DNA from: Commensalibacter oyaizuii
GTDB taxonomy: Bacteria > Pseudomonadota > Alphaproteobacteria > Acetobacterales > Acetobacteraceae
Direction: 5' to 3'
NCBI RefSeq assembly: GCF_029953265.1
Contig: NZ_JASBAO010000001.1
Span: 1,116,001 to 1,180,000, forward strand
DNA length: 64,000 bases
Below the pieces are notes generated by a model that had not been told where the DNA came from, did not search any database, and saw only the letters and a program-made list of their open reading frames with translations. Positions 18,474 to 28,134 of this stretch are shown in pieces. Position 1 is the first letter of the stretch. Each line of letters opens with the position of its first letter. The position numbers were made by a program, and so were the translations under genes.

Positions 18474-20462
18474 ATGAAGTACAGGGATGATTTAAACCAA
18501 AATGCCCCACAAGGCCAAGAACAAGACGCATCTATAGACGTCCGCAATACCAAAAGTACGATTAAGAAAAAGAAGAAAAATTACAATAAAGCCGATAAGA
18601 CCCGTACGCGTTTATTGATAACCTCGTGCGCATTTTGTTTTATTTACAGTGCTGTGGCATTAAAATTGACCTTTGCAACAATTCTTATGCCCCTCTCCCC
18701 GCAAAAGCAACAAATTGCCCCACAAGTACCCCCAATCCCCAAAAGTGATCCCAAAGGAACAATGGCGGGTGATTTTTCTTTGCCTCAAATCAAACGTGCT
18801 TCAATTATTGATCGTAATGGTCAAATATTGGCTATCTCTTTGCCTGTTGCTCAGGTTTATGCCAATCCATTAGAAATTATTGATCCAACAGATGTTGCTA
18901 ATAAACTGAAAACCATCTTACCCAAACTTGATTTGGCTGTTACTATTCAACGATTATCGTCAAAAAAGCAATTTGTATATATAGCACGCGATATTTCCCC
19001 TCAACAAGAGGTGGCTATCAATAACCTAGGAATTCCTGGTTTATATTTCGAAGCTGGCGAACGAAGGCATTATCCCTTGGGACGGCTTGCTGCCCATATT
19101 ATGGGCAGCGTTGACATCGATGATCACGGCATCGCTGGAATAGAGAAATATTTTGACAAGCGCTTGATGGAAACGCGCCATCCACTGCGATTATCTTTAG
19201 ATACCCATGTTCAGACCGCGGTTCAAGAAGAAGTGCAAGCCGCAAAACAGCTATTCCAAGCAGAGGCAGCCTGCGGTATTGTTATGGATGTTCACACTGG
19301 TGAAATTATTGCCATGATTAGCCTACCAGATTATGATGCCAATAATTTTAGCAAAGCCCCGCCTGATTTTCGGTTTAACCGTGCCACCAACGGCATGTAC
19401 GAGCCAGGATCGACCTTTAAATTGCAAAATGTTGCCATGGCTCTTGAAAACAGGGTTATCCATATCTGGGATCGCTTTGCGACCGCCCCTATCCGGGTTG
19501 GGCGTTTTACGATTAAAGATATGAAAACAGATCGTTTCCCTCCCTATCTTAGCGTGCCAGAAGTAATGGCTTATTCTTCAAACCCTGCATCCGCGCATAT
19601 TGCCCTAGATGTTGGGGCAGAAAGACAAAGGGAATGGATGGCCAGAATGGGATTCCTGTCCCGTGTGCCCGTCGAATTACCAGAGGCAGGCAGACCCCTA
19701 GCACCTTCGGCAAAAAATTGGGGTATTTCAACCGTAATGACGATTGCTTTTGGTCACGGTATTGCTGAATCCCCACTGGCTATCGTAAGAGGAACAGCGG
19801 CAACCGTTAATGGAGGGATTTTAATTAAACCAACACTATTATCATTACAAGATATCAGCAACAATTCTTCTCTAGATGCCGACACGGTTAATGCAAATTC
19901 AGTCAAACCGACACCAAAGGGGGAAAGAGTCATTTCCCCAGAAATTTCTGCAATATTAAGAAAGATTTTACGTTTAGACGTTACCAAAGGTACTGGCAAA
20001 AACGCAGAAGTCCCAGGCTATTTTGTTGGTGGTAAAACTGGAACCAGTGAAAAAGTCAGTAAAACTGGGGGGTATTTAAAACACGTCAACGTTTCTGCGT
20101 TTACGGCTGTATTTCCCATGAACGATCCAAAATATGCCGTATATGTCATGCTGGACAGCCCAAAACCCACCCCAGCAACCCATGGCTGGACAACAGCAGG
20201 ATGGAATGCAGCGCCTACCGTTGCAAAAATTATCGCTCGCATTGGTCCTATGCTGAATATCTTTCCAAATTTGAAAGATGCAGCAGCCATAGATGCTAAA
20301 ATGGCTATTCCACTGCGCCCCCCTGTTCCAAAAGGGGTTAGGGCATTGGGGCCGGGAAATGATCCTGGGGATCCGCGTTTGAATCGTCAAAAACAAACAG
20401 CAAATAAAGAAAAAACAAAACAAAAACGGTCCATCAAAGCTGCCTCAGCCAAAATTCAATAA
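18474..20462 (+). CDS. ftsI: Septal peptidoglycan transpeptidase FtsI (PBP3)
   Basis: A class B penicillin-binding protein that cross-links septal peptidoglycan together with FtsW. Of 662 residues, the first 45 are cytoplasmic and very basic, followed by a membrane anchor at about 46-66. A pedestal domain begins at KRASIIDRNGQILA (about 104-117). The transpeptidase motifs are STFK at 313-316 (Ser313 the nucleophile), SSN at 368-370 and KTGT at 521-524. The C-terminal 50 residues are rich in Lys and Pro and look disordered. It is 30 bases after ftsL and 10 before murE. Confidence 0.96.
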   Translation: MKYRDDLNQNAPQGQEQDASIDVRNTKSTIKKKKKNYNKADKTRTRLLITSCAFCFIYSAVALKLTFATILMPLSPQKQQIAPQVPPIPKSDPKGTMAGDFSLPQIKRASIIDRNGQILAISLPVAQVYANPLEIIDPTDVANKLKTILPKLDLAVTIQRLSSKKQFVYIARDISPQQEVAINNLGIPGLYFEAGERRHYPLGRLAAHIMGSVDIDDHGIAGIEKYFDKRLMETRHPLRLSLDTHVQTAVQEEVQAAKQLFQAEAACGIVMDVHTGEIIAMISLPDYDANNFSKAPPDFRFNRATNGMYEPGSTFKLQNVAMALENRVIHIWDRFATAPIRVGRFTIKDMKTDRFPPYLSVPEVMAYSSNPASAHIALDVGAERQREWMARMGFLSRVPVELPEAGRPLAPSAKNWGISTVMTIAFGHGIAESPLAIVRGTAATVNGGILIKPTLLSLQDISNNSSLDADTVNANSVKPTPKGERVISPEISAILRKILRLDVTKGTGKNAEVPGYFVGGKTGTSEKVSKTGGYLKHVNVSAFTAVFPMNDPKYAVYVMLDSPKPTPATHGWTTAGWNAAPTVAKIIARIGPMLNIFPNLKDAAAIDAKMAIPLRPPVPKGVRALGPGNDPGDPRLNRQKQTANKEKTKQKRSIKAASAKIQ

Positions 20463-20472
20463 GGTTATTTAC

Positions 20473-21939
20473 ATGACGTCTCTTAACAGTTTGTTACAAC
20501 GGGCCAATTTACCCCTTGTATCCCAAGACCACCTAATCACGGGAATAACATTAGATAGCCGTCACGTTCAACCTGGATTTTTATTTGCTGCTTTGCCGGG
20601 AACCAAAACTGACGGTGCCCAATATATCCAGACCGCTATTAAGCTTGGAGCTAGGGCAGTTTTAGTCACTACAGGGACACCTTTCCCCGAAAATGACCAT
20701 TGTTTACCTATTTATTGTGATAATCCCAGACATGCTTTGGCCATAATGGCAGCAGCTTTCTTTACCAATCATCCTGACCATCAAATCGCTATTACTGGTA
20801 CAAACGGCAAAACAAGCACTGCTGATTTCGTTAGACAGTTGTGGACGTTGCAACATTTAAATGTTGCCAGCATCGGAACATTAGGGGTTATTAGCAATAC
20901 GGCATATCAGTATACAGGGCCTGTATTAACGACACCTGATACAATCAGTCTGCACCATATTTTATCAGATTTAACACAATATCATGTCCAACATGTTGTA
21001 ATGGAGGCATCTTCGCACGGGTTGGCGCAATATCGCCTAGATGGTATTCCTCTTCAAGCCGCTGGTTTTACCAACCTGACGCGTGATCATTTGGATTATC
21101 ACGGTGATTTTGAACATTATTTACAAGCAAAATTACGATTATTTACTGAAATATTACCCACACAAGCAATTGCTGGGGTTAATGCGGATATCAATCCCAA
21201 TATTTTGCAAAAAGTTATAGATGCCATTACTCAGCGTCATCAAAAATTGCGATTAGTCGGGAAACAAGGCTCTTTCTTAAAACTTCTTTCTGTCAGTCCT
21301 TTACCAGAAGGACAAGCTATACAAATTCAAACCGAAGATCATCATCTTTACTCTGCAACCATACCTTTGCTAGGGCGATATCAAGTCGATAATATTTTAC
21401 TGGCTTTGGCATTAGTTGCCAAGGATACAAAAGATATTGATCGACTTATACCTTTGCTTCCCGCTTTAAAAGGAGTCAGAGGACGTATGGAACAAGCAGC
21501 GGTCCTATCTAATGGGGCTGCAGTTTATGTTGATTATGCACATACCCCCGATGCCTTGGCACATCTTTTACAATCCTTGCGTCCACATACCCATAACGAA
21601 CTATATGTTATATTTGGGGCTGGAGGGGATAGAGATACAGGGAAACGTCCCCTTATGGCGCAAGAAGCTGCTAAGTATGCAGATCACCTGATTATCACTG
21701 ATGATAATCCCCGTTCGGAAGATCCCAGTCAAATTCGTCAAACCATCAAAATGGGATGTACAACTGCTATCGAAATTGCTGGACGTGAAAGTGCCATTGC
21801 TCAAACACTCAAAATGTTACAAAAAGGAGATATTTTAGTGGTCGCAGGCAAAGGACACGAACAGGGCCAAATTATTGGTGATGTAACCTATCCTTTCGAT
21901 GATGTTTCTATCATTCAAAAACATGCAGGTCTTTTATGA
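20473..21939 (+). CDS. murE: UDP-MurNAc-L-Ala-D-Glu:meso-diaminopimelate ligase
   Basis: Adds the third residue of the peptidoglycan stem peptide using ATP. The P-loop is ITGTNGKTSTADF near residue 110, the central-domain block MEASSHGL lies near 176, and the C-terminal domain has VDYAHTPDAL near 351. DNPRSEDP near 413-420 matches the DNPR motif that selects meso-diaminopimelate rather than lysine, as expected for a Gram-negative. The 488 residues are usual. Its last bases overlap murF by four (ATGA). Confidence 0.96.
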   Translation: MTSLNSLLQRANLPLVSQDHLITGITLDSRHVQPGFLFAALPGTKTDGAQYIQTAIKLGARAVLVTTGTPFPENDHCLPIYCDNPRHALAIMAAAFFTNHPDHQIAITGTNGKTSTADFVRQLWTLQHLNVASIGTLGVISNTAYQYTGPVLTTPDTISLHHILSDLTQYHVQHVVMEASSHGLAQYRLDGIPLQAAGFTNLTRDHLDYHGDFEHYLQAKLRLFTEILPTQAIAGVNADINPNILQKVIDAITQRHQKLRLVGKQGSFLKLLSVSPLPEGQAIQIQTEDHHLYSATIPLLGRYQVDNILLALALVAKDTKDIDRLIPLLPALKGVRGRMEQAAVLSNGAAVYVDYAHTPDALAHLLQSLRPHTHNELYVIFGAGGDRDTGKRPLMAQEAAKYADHLIITDDNPRSEDPSQIRQTIKMGCTTAIEIAGRESAIAQTLKMLQKGDILVVAGKGHEQGQIIGDVTYPFDDVSIIQKHAGLL

Positions 21940-23324
21940 GCGTTTTATGGACTAAAGATGACTTAGTTAAAGCAACAGGCGGAACGTTTTCTATCCCGTT
22001 TACATCCGTTGGTAAAGGGATTTCCATTGATACCCGTACCCTGCAAAAAGATGATATTTTTATCGCCATTACTGGGGATAAAAATGACGGACACGACTAT
22101 GTTAGCAAAGCCTTACAAGCTGGAGCAGCCTGTGCCATTGTCAGTAAAAAAATTACAGATTTGGAAAGCAACGCCCCCCTATTATATGTTGATGATACCT
22201 TTAAAGCCCTGACGGATATGGGGCGTTATGGACGTTCACGTTTTCGTGGCAAAACCATTGCTGTTACTGGCAGCGTTGGAAAAACTACCACCAAGGAAAT
22301 GTTGAAATCAACCTTGGCCACCTTTGGTACCGTGCATGCCGCAGCAGGCTCACACAACAATCATTTAGGGGTTCCGTTAACTTTGGCCCGTCTTCCTGAA
22401 CATTATGATTTTTGTGTTTGCGAAATTGGGATGAACCATAGTGGTGAAATTGCCCCCCTAGCCGCCTTGGCGAAACCTGATATTGCAATCGTCACGGAAG
22501 TAGCGTCCTCTCACTTAGGGTTTATGAAAAGTTTGGAAGCTATTGCCATTGAAAAAAGCCAGATTATTACCGCACTGTCCCCAAATAACACTGTTTTATT
22601 ACCTGAACATATCTATGGATTACAAATTTTTAAGGAAACGGCACAGCAATATCAAGCACACCTGCAAACAATAGGAACATCAAGCACAGCTGATATCCAA
22701 ATTGATTGTATTGATCTTCGTGCAAACCAATCCAAATTTGTTCTTCGTATAAACCACCATACGATTTCATTTCTCTTATCCTCACCTGGTGAACATTTGG
22801 TCAGAAATGCCGCTTTGGTTGTTGGTGCAGCCAATGCACTTAATTTAGAGTTGCACAATGTTTCTGCGGCACTGGCAACTTTCAAAACAGGGAAGGGTCG
22901 AGGGCAAATCCTGCCGTTATTTCCTCAAAAAGGGATTGTTTTAGATGAAACTTATAATGCTTCAACACTTTCAGTCAAAACAGCGTTGAAAACACTTAAT
23001 CTTCTTGCACCAAAACGCAAAATTGCCATTCTAGGAGATATTTTAGAGTTAGCAGAACATAGCAAACAAGAACATTTATCTTTATTGCCTGATTTATTAG
23101 AAAATACTGATCTGGTTTTTGGTTGCGGTGCAATGATGAACATTGTATTTGAACAGCTTCCACAATCTATGAAAGGACATTGGTGTGCTAGCGCTCAAGA
23201 ACTGATCCCTTTTATCAAACCAATATTACAAGATAATGATACGTTGTTAATTAAAGGCAGTAACAGCATGCGTATGAATATTATTGTTACCGCATTAACA
23301 GCCCCAGCTATAAGGAAAAATTGA
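21936..23324 (+). CDS. murF: UDP-MurNAc-tripeptide:D-Ala-D-Ala ligase
   Basis: Completes the UDP-MurNAc-pentapeptide by adding D-Ala-D-Ala made by Ddl. The Mur ligase P-loop is VTGSVGKTTTKEM near residue 110, and GSHNNHLGVPLTL, the family block after it, near 138-150. The C-terminal domain includes LDETYNASTLSVKTAL near 332. Its length of 462 residues is normal. It overlaps murE by four bases and its stop overlaps the mraY start by one base, so the three are translationally coupled. Confidence 0.96.
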   Translation: MSVLWTKDDLVKATGGTFSIPFTSVGKGISIDTRTLQKDDIFIAITGDKNDGHDYVSKALQAGAACAIVSKKITDLESNAPLLYVDDTFKALTDMGRYGRSRFRGKTIAVTGSVGKTTTKEMLKSTLATFGTVHAAAGSHNNHLGVPLTLARLPEHYDFCVCEIGMNHSGEIAPLAALAKPDIAIVTEVASSHLGFMKSLEAIAIEKSQIITALSPNNTVLLPEHIYGLQIFKETAQQYQAHLQTIGTSSTADIQIDCIDLRANQSKFVLRINHHTISFLLSSPGEHLVRNAALVVGAANALNLELHNVSAALATFKTGKGRGQILPLFPQKGIVLDETYNASTLSVKTALKTLNLLAPKRKIAILGDILELAEHSKQEHLSLLPDLLENTDLVFGCGAMMNIVFEQLPQSMKGHWCASAQELIPFIKPILQDNDTLLIKGSNSMRMNIIVTALTAPAIRKN

Positions 23325-24427
23325 TGCTTTATGATCTAATTATGCATCATGGGTTGGAGTATAAACCCTTATTAAATCTCTTTCGCTATATTACCTTTCG
23401 TGCAGGGGCGGCATGTTTTACCGCTTTTTTTCTTAGCTTATGGCTGGGCCCTTATATCATTGCCAAACTGCACAAAATTCAGCGTGATGGCCAACCTATC
23501 CGTGCCTTAGGTCCAGAACGTCATATCAAAGAAAAAGCAGGAACCCCAACCATGGGTGGGGTCATGATATTATTCACCTTAACGGTTGCAACGTTATTAT
23601 GGTCCGATTGGACCAATGGATTTATCTGGATTGTTCTTTTAGTAACTTTGGGATTTGGTTTAATTGGATTTTTTGATGATTACCAAAAATTAGCCAAACG
23701 TAATAGTGATGGCCTGTCCAAACGCACCCGATTAGGCGGAGAATTCTTAATTTCTCTTGTTGCAGCCTTTTTATTACAACAATTAATGCCAATTACCCCC
23801 ACCGACAATTTACAAAATATGCTGGCTCTTCCTTTTTTTAAAACGGTTTTAATTCCTCTTGGATATTTTTTTCCTATTTTTGGTATGGTTGTCATTGCAG
23901 GTTTTGGAAATGCCGTTAATTTTACAGATGGTTTAGATGGTTTGGCCATTGTCCCAGTGGTAATTGCATTTTTAGTCTTTGCCCTTATTTCCTATATTGT
24001 TGGAAATGCAGTTTTTGCCGAATATCTACAACTACATTTTGTGCCTCAAACCGGAGAGTTGGGAATTTTTTGTGCTGCTGTTATTGGTGCTGGTTTAGGA
24101 TTTTTATGGTTTAATGCTCCCCCAGCCTCTGTTTTTATGGGGGATACAGGATCCTTGGCTCTTGGTGGTGCATTGGGCTGCGTTGCTGTTGCGGTTAAAC
24201 ATGAATTAGTCTTGTGTATTGTCGGTGGTCTATTTGTTATTGAAACCTTATCCGTTATTATCCAGGTGGCTTGGTATAAACGCACAAAAACCCGTGTTTT
24301 TTTAATGGCTCCTTTGCATCACCATTTTGAAAAAAAAGGGTGGGCAGAGTCTAAGATTGTTGTTCGTTTTTGGATTATTTCTATTATTCTTGGCCTTATT
24401 GGCCTTGCCACATTAAAGTTACGTTAA
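23324..24427 (+). CDS. mraY: Phospho-MurNAc-pentapeptide transferase
   Basis: An inner-membrane enzyme with about ten membrane helices that transfers phospho-MurNAc-pentapeptide to undecaprenyl phosphate, giving lipid I. The ATG at 23324 (367 residues) overlaps the murF stop as TGATG; a TTG one codon earlier is possible but unlikely. Catalytic and signature segments are visible: KAGTPTMGGVMIL near 70, FFDDYQK near 115 with the aspartates for Mg2+, GNAVNFTDGLDGLA near 195, FMGDTGSLALGGALG near 268 and PLHHHFEKKGW near 330. Confidence 0.97.
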   Translation: MLYDLIMHHGLEYKPLLNLFRYITFRAGAACFTAFFLSLWLGPYIIAKLHKIQRDGQPIRALGPERHIKEKAGTPTMGGVMILFTLTVATLLWSDWTNGFIWIVLLVTLGFGLIGFFDDYQKLAKRNSDGLSKRTRLGGEFLISLVAAFLLQQLMPITPTDNLQNMLALPFFKTVLIPLGYFFPIFGMVVIAGFGNAVNFTDGLDGLAIVPVVIAFLVFALISYIVGNAVFAEYLQLHFVPQTGELGIFCAAVIGAGLGFLWFNAPPASVFMGDTGSLALGGALGCVAVAVKHELVLCIVGGLFVIETLSVIIQVAWYKRTKTRVFLMAPLHHHFEKKGWAESKIVVRFWIISIILGLIGLATLKLR

Positions 24428-24428
24428 A

Positions 24429-25823
24429 ATGGATTTCTCACCTACTTTATTTCAAGATCATCGTTATGCGATTTTGGGGCTTGGCAAAAATGGTATTGCC
24501 GCAGCCCAGCGTTTGCTTGCAATGGGGGCAGAAATCCAACTATGGGACGATCAGGAAAAAAAACGATGTGAAATTTCACCCCAACTGCAACAATACCTGT
24601 CCCCTTTGACAACATTACAGGGATTTAATGCCTTGGTTTTATCGCCAGGTATCCCTCACCACTTGCCTAAACCACATCCCGTGGCACAAATGGCAATTGA
24701 CCAGAATATTCCAATCTTATCTGACGCTGAACTTCTTTATCGGGCCGTTAAAAAGTCAGGATCAACGGCACGCTTTGTTGCAATTACTGGAACAAATGGA
24801 AAATCAACAACAACTGTTTTACTGACCCATTTATTAGACCACGCTGGTATTCCAGCCGTTGCAGGGGGGAATTTAGGCCCTGCGGCTTTATCTTTGCCAT
24901 TTTTAGGCAATGATGGCGTCTATGTATTAGAGATGTCATCTTATATGTTGGAACGCTTGCCCAGCTTTGCCGCAACCATCGCATGTCTTTTAAATTTAAC
25001 CCCAGACCACTTGGAACGCCACGGGGATATGAACGGATATATTGACGCAAAATTGCATATCTTTGATCGTCAGTCGCTTGATAACTTGGCCGTTATCGGT
25101 ATCGAAGACGATCATTGCACCAATATCATCCAACATTTAAAAACAAATCATTCTGTTACCATCAAAACCATTGCAGGAAGTTATAAAACAGCCAATGTTT
25201 GGGTTAAAGATGGTATTTTACAAGATTATGAGGGAATACTTGCTGATTTAGGCTTGGCGCCCTTGCTGCCAGGTGATCATAATGCCCAAAATGCAGCAGC
25301 GGCCGTGACGATGGCCTTGGCTTTAGGTGTTGATCGTTCTAAAATTCAACAAGGGTTAAATACTTATCAAGGATTGGCACATCGTCAACGCCCCATTGCA
25401 ACATTAAATGAAATCACCTTTGTTAACGATAGCAAAGCAACCAACGCCGATGCTGCCTCAAAAGCATTAGCCTGTTATAGTGAATTGGTTTGGATCGCAG
25501 GGGGAATGGCAAAAACCAACGGCATTGAAGATCTGGTTCCCTATTTTCCGCGAATTAAGCTTGCATTATTGATCGGCCAAGATGCCCCAACCCTGGCGCA
25601 CACTTTACAAAAACATAACGTTCCTTATAAAATCGTAGAAACATTGGAACATGCTGTGCCAGAAGCATTCACATTTGCACAACAACGTCATATTCATACC
25701 GTACTATTATCCCCAGCGTGTGCCAGTTTTGATCAGTATAATAGTTTTGAAGAACGAGGAGATCATTTTGCACAGCTAGTTCAACAACTTGCTTTATCCG
25801 TAAAACATACCCAAAAAAATTAA
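24429..25823 (+). CDS. murD: UDP-MurNAc-L-Ala:D-Glu ligase
   Basis: Adds D-glutamate to UDP-MurNAc-L-Ala in the cytoplasm. The 464-residue chain has an N-terminal UDP-binding Rossmann-like domain (ILGLGKNGIAAAQRL near residue 17), the ATP-binding GTNGKSTTTVLL near 121, LNLTPDHLERHG near 188 and NDSKATNADAA near 337 with the ADP-contacting residues. It begins one base after mraY stops, so coupling is likely. Confidence 0.96.
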   Translation: MDFSPTLFQDHRYAILGLGKNGIAAAQRLLAMGAEIQLWDDQEKKRCEISPQLQQYLSPLTTLQGFNALVLSPGIPHHLPKPHPVAQMAIDQNIPILSDAELLYRAVKKSGSTARFVAITGTNGKSTTTVLLTHLLDHAGIPAVAGGNLGPAALSLPFLGNDGVYVLEMSSYMLERLPSFAATIACLLNLTPDHLERHGDMNGYIDAKLHIFDRQSLDNLAVIGIEDDHCTNIIQHLKTNHSVTIKTIAGSYKTANVWVKDGILQDYEGILADLGLAPLLPGDHNAQNAAAAVTMALALGVDRSKIQQGLNTYQGLAHRQRPIATLNEITFVNDSKATNADAASKALACYSELVWIAGGMAKTNGIEDLVPYFPRIKLALLIGQDAPTLAHTLQKHNVPYKIVETLEHAVPEAFTFAQQRHIHTVLLSPACASFDQYNSFEERGDHFAQLVQQLALSVKHTQKN

Positions 25824-25834
25824 GGTTACAAACG

Positions 25835-27001
25835 ATGGCTGGTGTTTCCCGCTCTGACAATTCATTGCTTGCCCGTTGGTGGCGCAATATTGACCATTGG
25901 ACATTAGGATCTGTTGGATTGCTGATTGGTTTTGGATATATTTTAATGATGGCTGCGAGTCCCGCAGTTGCCCAAAGAATTGGTGCCTCGCGCGATGTCT
26001 TTATTTTTAAACAAGTTATGTTTTTAAGTATTGCAGCCCTAGTCATTTTAATTATTTCCATGATTTCTGTTGATGGAATAAAAAAGCTAGGCATTATCGG
26101 CAGTTTTATTGCTATTCTTGCGACGGCATATACCCTTGTTCACGGTATGGACATTAAAGGGGCAAGACGATGGATTGCGTTGCCAATTATGTCTGTACAA
26201 CCTTCCGAATTTTTAAAACCTTGTTTTGCGATCTTAACAGCATGGTTACTTACCCAATGGCATAGACGTTTTTGCGTCCCAGGAATGCTGATTGCGTTTG
26301 GGTTTTATGCTGTTATATTGATGTTGTTGAAGTCTCAACCTGATATTGGAATGTTGGCTGTTATTACTGCGGTATTGCTAACGCAACTTTTCATTAATGG
26401 GTTAAATATGTTTTGGGTCTTTTCAGCCTTTGGCGGGATGATTGCAGCCTTTATTGGGGCTTATACGGTTTTACCCCATGTGCGATCCCGAGTTGAGCGT
26501 TTTATCCACCCAAATGTTGGGGATCATTATCAAATTGATACAGCTCTGCGCGCATTTGGAAATGGAGGATTATGGGGACGTGGACCGGGGGAAGGACGCG
26601 TCAAAGACCTATTGCCTGATGCGCATGCTGACTTTGTATTTGCTGTTGCTGGTGAAGAATATGGTATGGTTGTTTGTTTAGTCATTATTTTTATTTTTTG
26701 TTTTATGGTAGCCAGAACGCTATTAAAAATGATCAAAGAAGATGATCCCTTTATTATTTTAGCAACATCGGGGCTAATTACAGGATTTGGACTGCAAGCA
26801 TTTATCAATATGGGATCAACCTTACATCTGATTCCAACCAAAGGCATGACTCTTCCTTTTATTTCTTATGGCGGTTCTTCAGCAATTTCCATTGCGTTGA
26901 CCATTGGTATGGTTTTAGCACTTACTCGACGTCGTATAGAACCCCCCAATTTTTTCAAAAAAAACAATCAACCTTTCAGTAAAAGAAATTTAATGCGATG
27001 A
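25835..27001 (+). CDS. ftsW: Septal peptidoglycan glycosyltransferase FtsW
   Basis: A SEDS-family polytopic protein that polymerises lipid II at the septum as the partner of FtsI. The 388 residues carry about ten membrane segments. Family marks include KGARRWI near residue 108, QPSEFLKP near 122, the conserved KSQPDIG near 167 (whose Asp is the likely catalytic residue), the large periplasmic loop with HVRSRVERFI, GGLWGRGPGEGR and DAHADFVFAVAGEE, and PFISYGGSS near 345. Position beside murD and murG separates it from RodA. It overlaps murG by four bases. Confidence 0.96.
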   Translation: MAGVSRSDNSLLARWWRNIDHWTLGSVGLLIGFGYILMMAASPAVAQRIGASRDVFIFKQVMFLSIAALVILIISMISVDGIKKLGIIGSFIAILATAYTLVHGMDIKGARRWIALPIMSVQPSEFLKPCFAILTAWLLTQWHRRFCVPGMLIAFGFYAVILMLLKSQPDIGMLAVITAVLLTQLFINGLNMFWVFSAFGGMIAAFIGAYTVLPHVRSRVERFIHPNVGDHYQIDTALRAFGNGGLWGRGPGEGRVKDLLPDAHADFVFAVAGEEYGMVVCLVIIFIFCFMVARTLLKMIKEDDPFIILATSGLITGFGLQAFINMGSTLHLIPTKGMTLPFISYGGSSAISIALTIGMVLALTRRRIEPPNFFKKNNQPFSKRNLMR

Positions 27002-28092
27002 CAAAACCAAAAATAGCAATCGTAGCAGGCGGTACAGGTGGGCATTTTTTCCCAGCCAAAGCATTGGCTATGCAATTACGTGACCGTCATTACCCCATTT
27101 TATTTATGACTGACAAACGCGTTGAAGATCCACAGCTGGCAGAATGGCATGACGTTCAACAATTTATTGTGGATGGGGCTGGTATTGCAAAAAAATCTTT
27201 TACTCAAAAAATTTTCAATAGTTTTGAATTAATAAAAGGCATTGCCCAAGCACATACAATTTTAAGAAAAAATCCAGTAGCAGCGATCATCGGTTTTGGT
27301 GGCTATCCTTCAATCCCCCCTCTGGTTGCTGCCCGTTTAATATCAAAATCGAAACGACCAAAAATCTTGTTGCATGAAGGGAATGCAGTTATTGGCAAGG
27401 CAAATGCCATGCTGGCTCGCTTTGCAACAACCATAGCAACATCATTCCCAGAAGTTATCGGTGTTCCAAACAATATTCCCACCCAAATTACAGGCTTACC
27501 CGTTCGCCCTGATATTACCACACTATATCCTTCATCCTACACGACACCTGAAAATGAAATTTCATTATTAATTTGGGGGGGATCTCTTGGGGCTGCTATT
27601 TTTAGTGAAGTTGTGCCTCAAACCTTAAGCAACTTACCCGCCGAAATCAAACAACGTTTACGCATTACACAGCAAGTCCGTAAGGAAGATATCGAACGCG
27701 TAGAACAATTCTATAAACAAGCCAACATTCAAGCAACCTTGGCACCCTTTTTAACAAATGTTGCAGATCTATTGAAAAAGGCACATCTGGTCATTGGACG
27801 CGCAGGGGGATCTTCTGTCTCTGAATTGGCTTTGGCGGGAAGACCTGCTATTTTAGTGCCATATCCCTATGCTGCCAATAAAGAACAAGATTACAATGCT
27901 TTGGCATTGGCCAAAGAAGGCGCAGCATGGGTTATCAAACAAAGTGACCTGTCCATTTCAACGTTGACATCATTATTATCTGATCTTCTAACCAATCCAG
28001 ATCGTCTGGCTCATGCAGCCGCATCCCATAAACTAGCATATCCCAATGCAGCAAAAGATTTGGCGGATTTGATCGAATCTTATATTCATTAA
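26998..28092 (+). CDS. murG: UDP-GlcNAc:lipid I GlcNAc transferase
   Basis: Peripheral inner-membrane GT28 enzyme that converts lipid I to lipid II. The N-terminal loop GGTGGHFFPAKAL lies at residues 11-23, the second glycine loop IIGFGGYPSIPP near 96, HEGNAVIGKAN near 124, LIWGGSLGAAIFSE near 188, and the donor-binding VIGRAGGSSVSELALAGRPAILVPYPYA near 265. The 364 residues are normal. The ATGA overlap with ftsW suggests coupled production of substrate and polymerase. Confidence 0.96.
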   Translation: MTKPKIAIVAGGTGGHFFPAKALAMQLRDRHYPILFMTDKRVEDPQLAEWHDVQQFIVDGAGIAKKSFTQKIFNSFELIKGIAQAHTILRKNPVAAIIGFGGYPSIPPLVAARLISKSKRPKILLHEGNAVIGKANAMLARFATTIATSFPEVIGVPNNIPTQITGLPVRPDITTLYPSSYTTPENEISLLIWGGSLGAAIFSEVVPQTLSNLPAEIKQRLRITQQVRKEDIERVEQFYKQANIQATLAPFLTNVADLLKKAHLVIGRAGGSSVSELALAGRPAILVPYPYAANKEQDYNALALAKEGAAWVIKQSDLSISTLTSLLSDLLTNPDRLAHAAASHKLAYPNAAKDLADLIESYIH

Positions 28093-28134
28093 TATAAACA
28101 AACTTTGCCCCTTTGATTAAGAAAGAATAACATT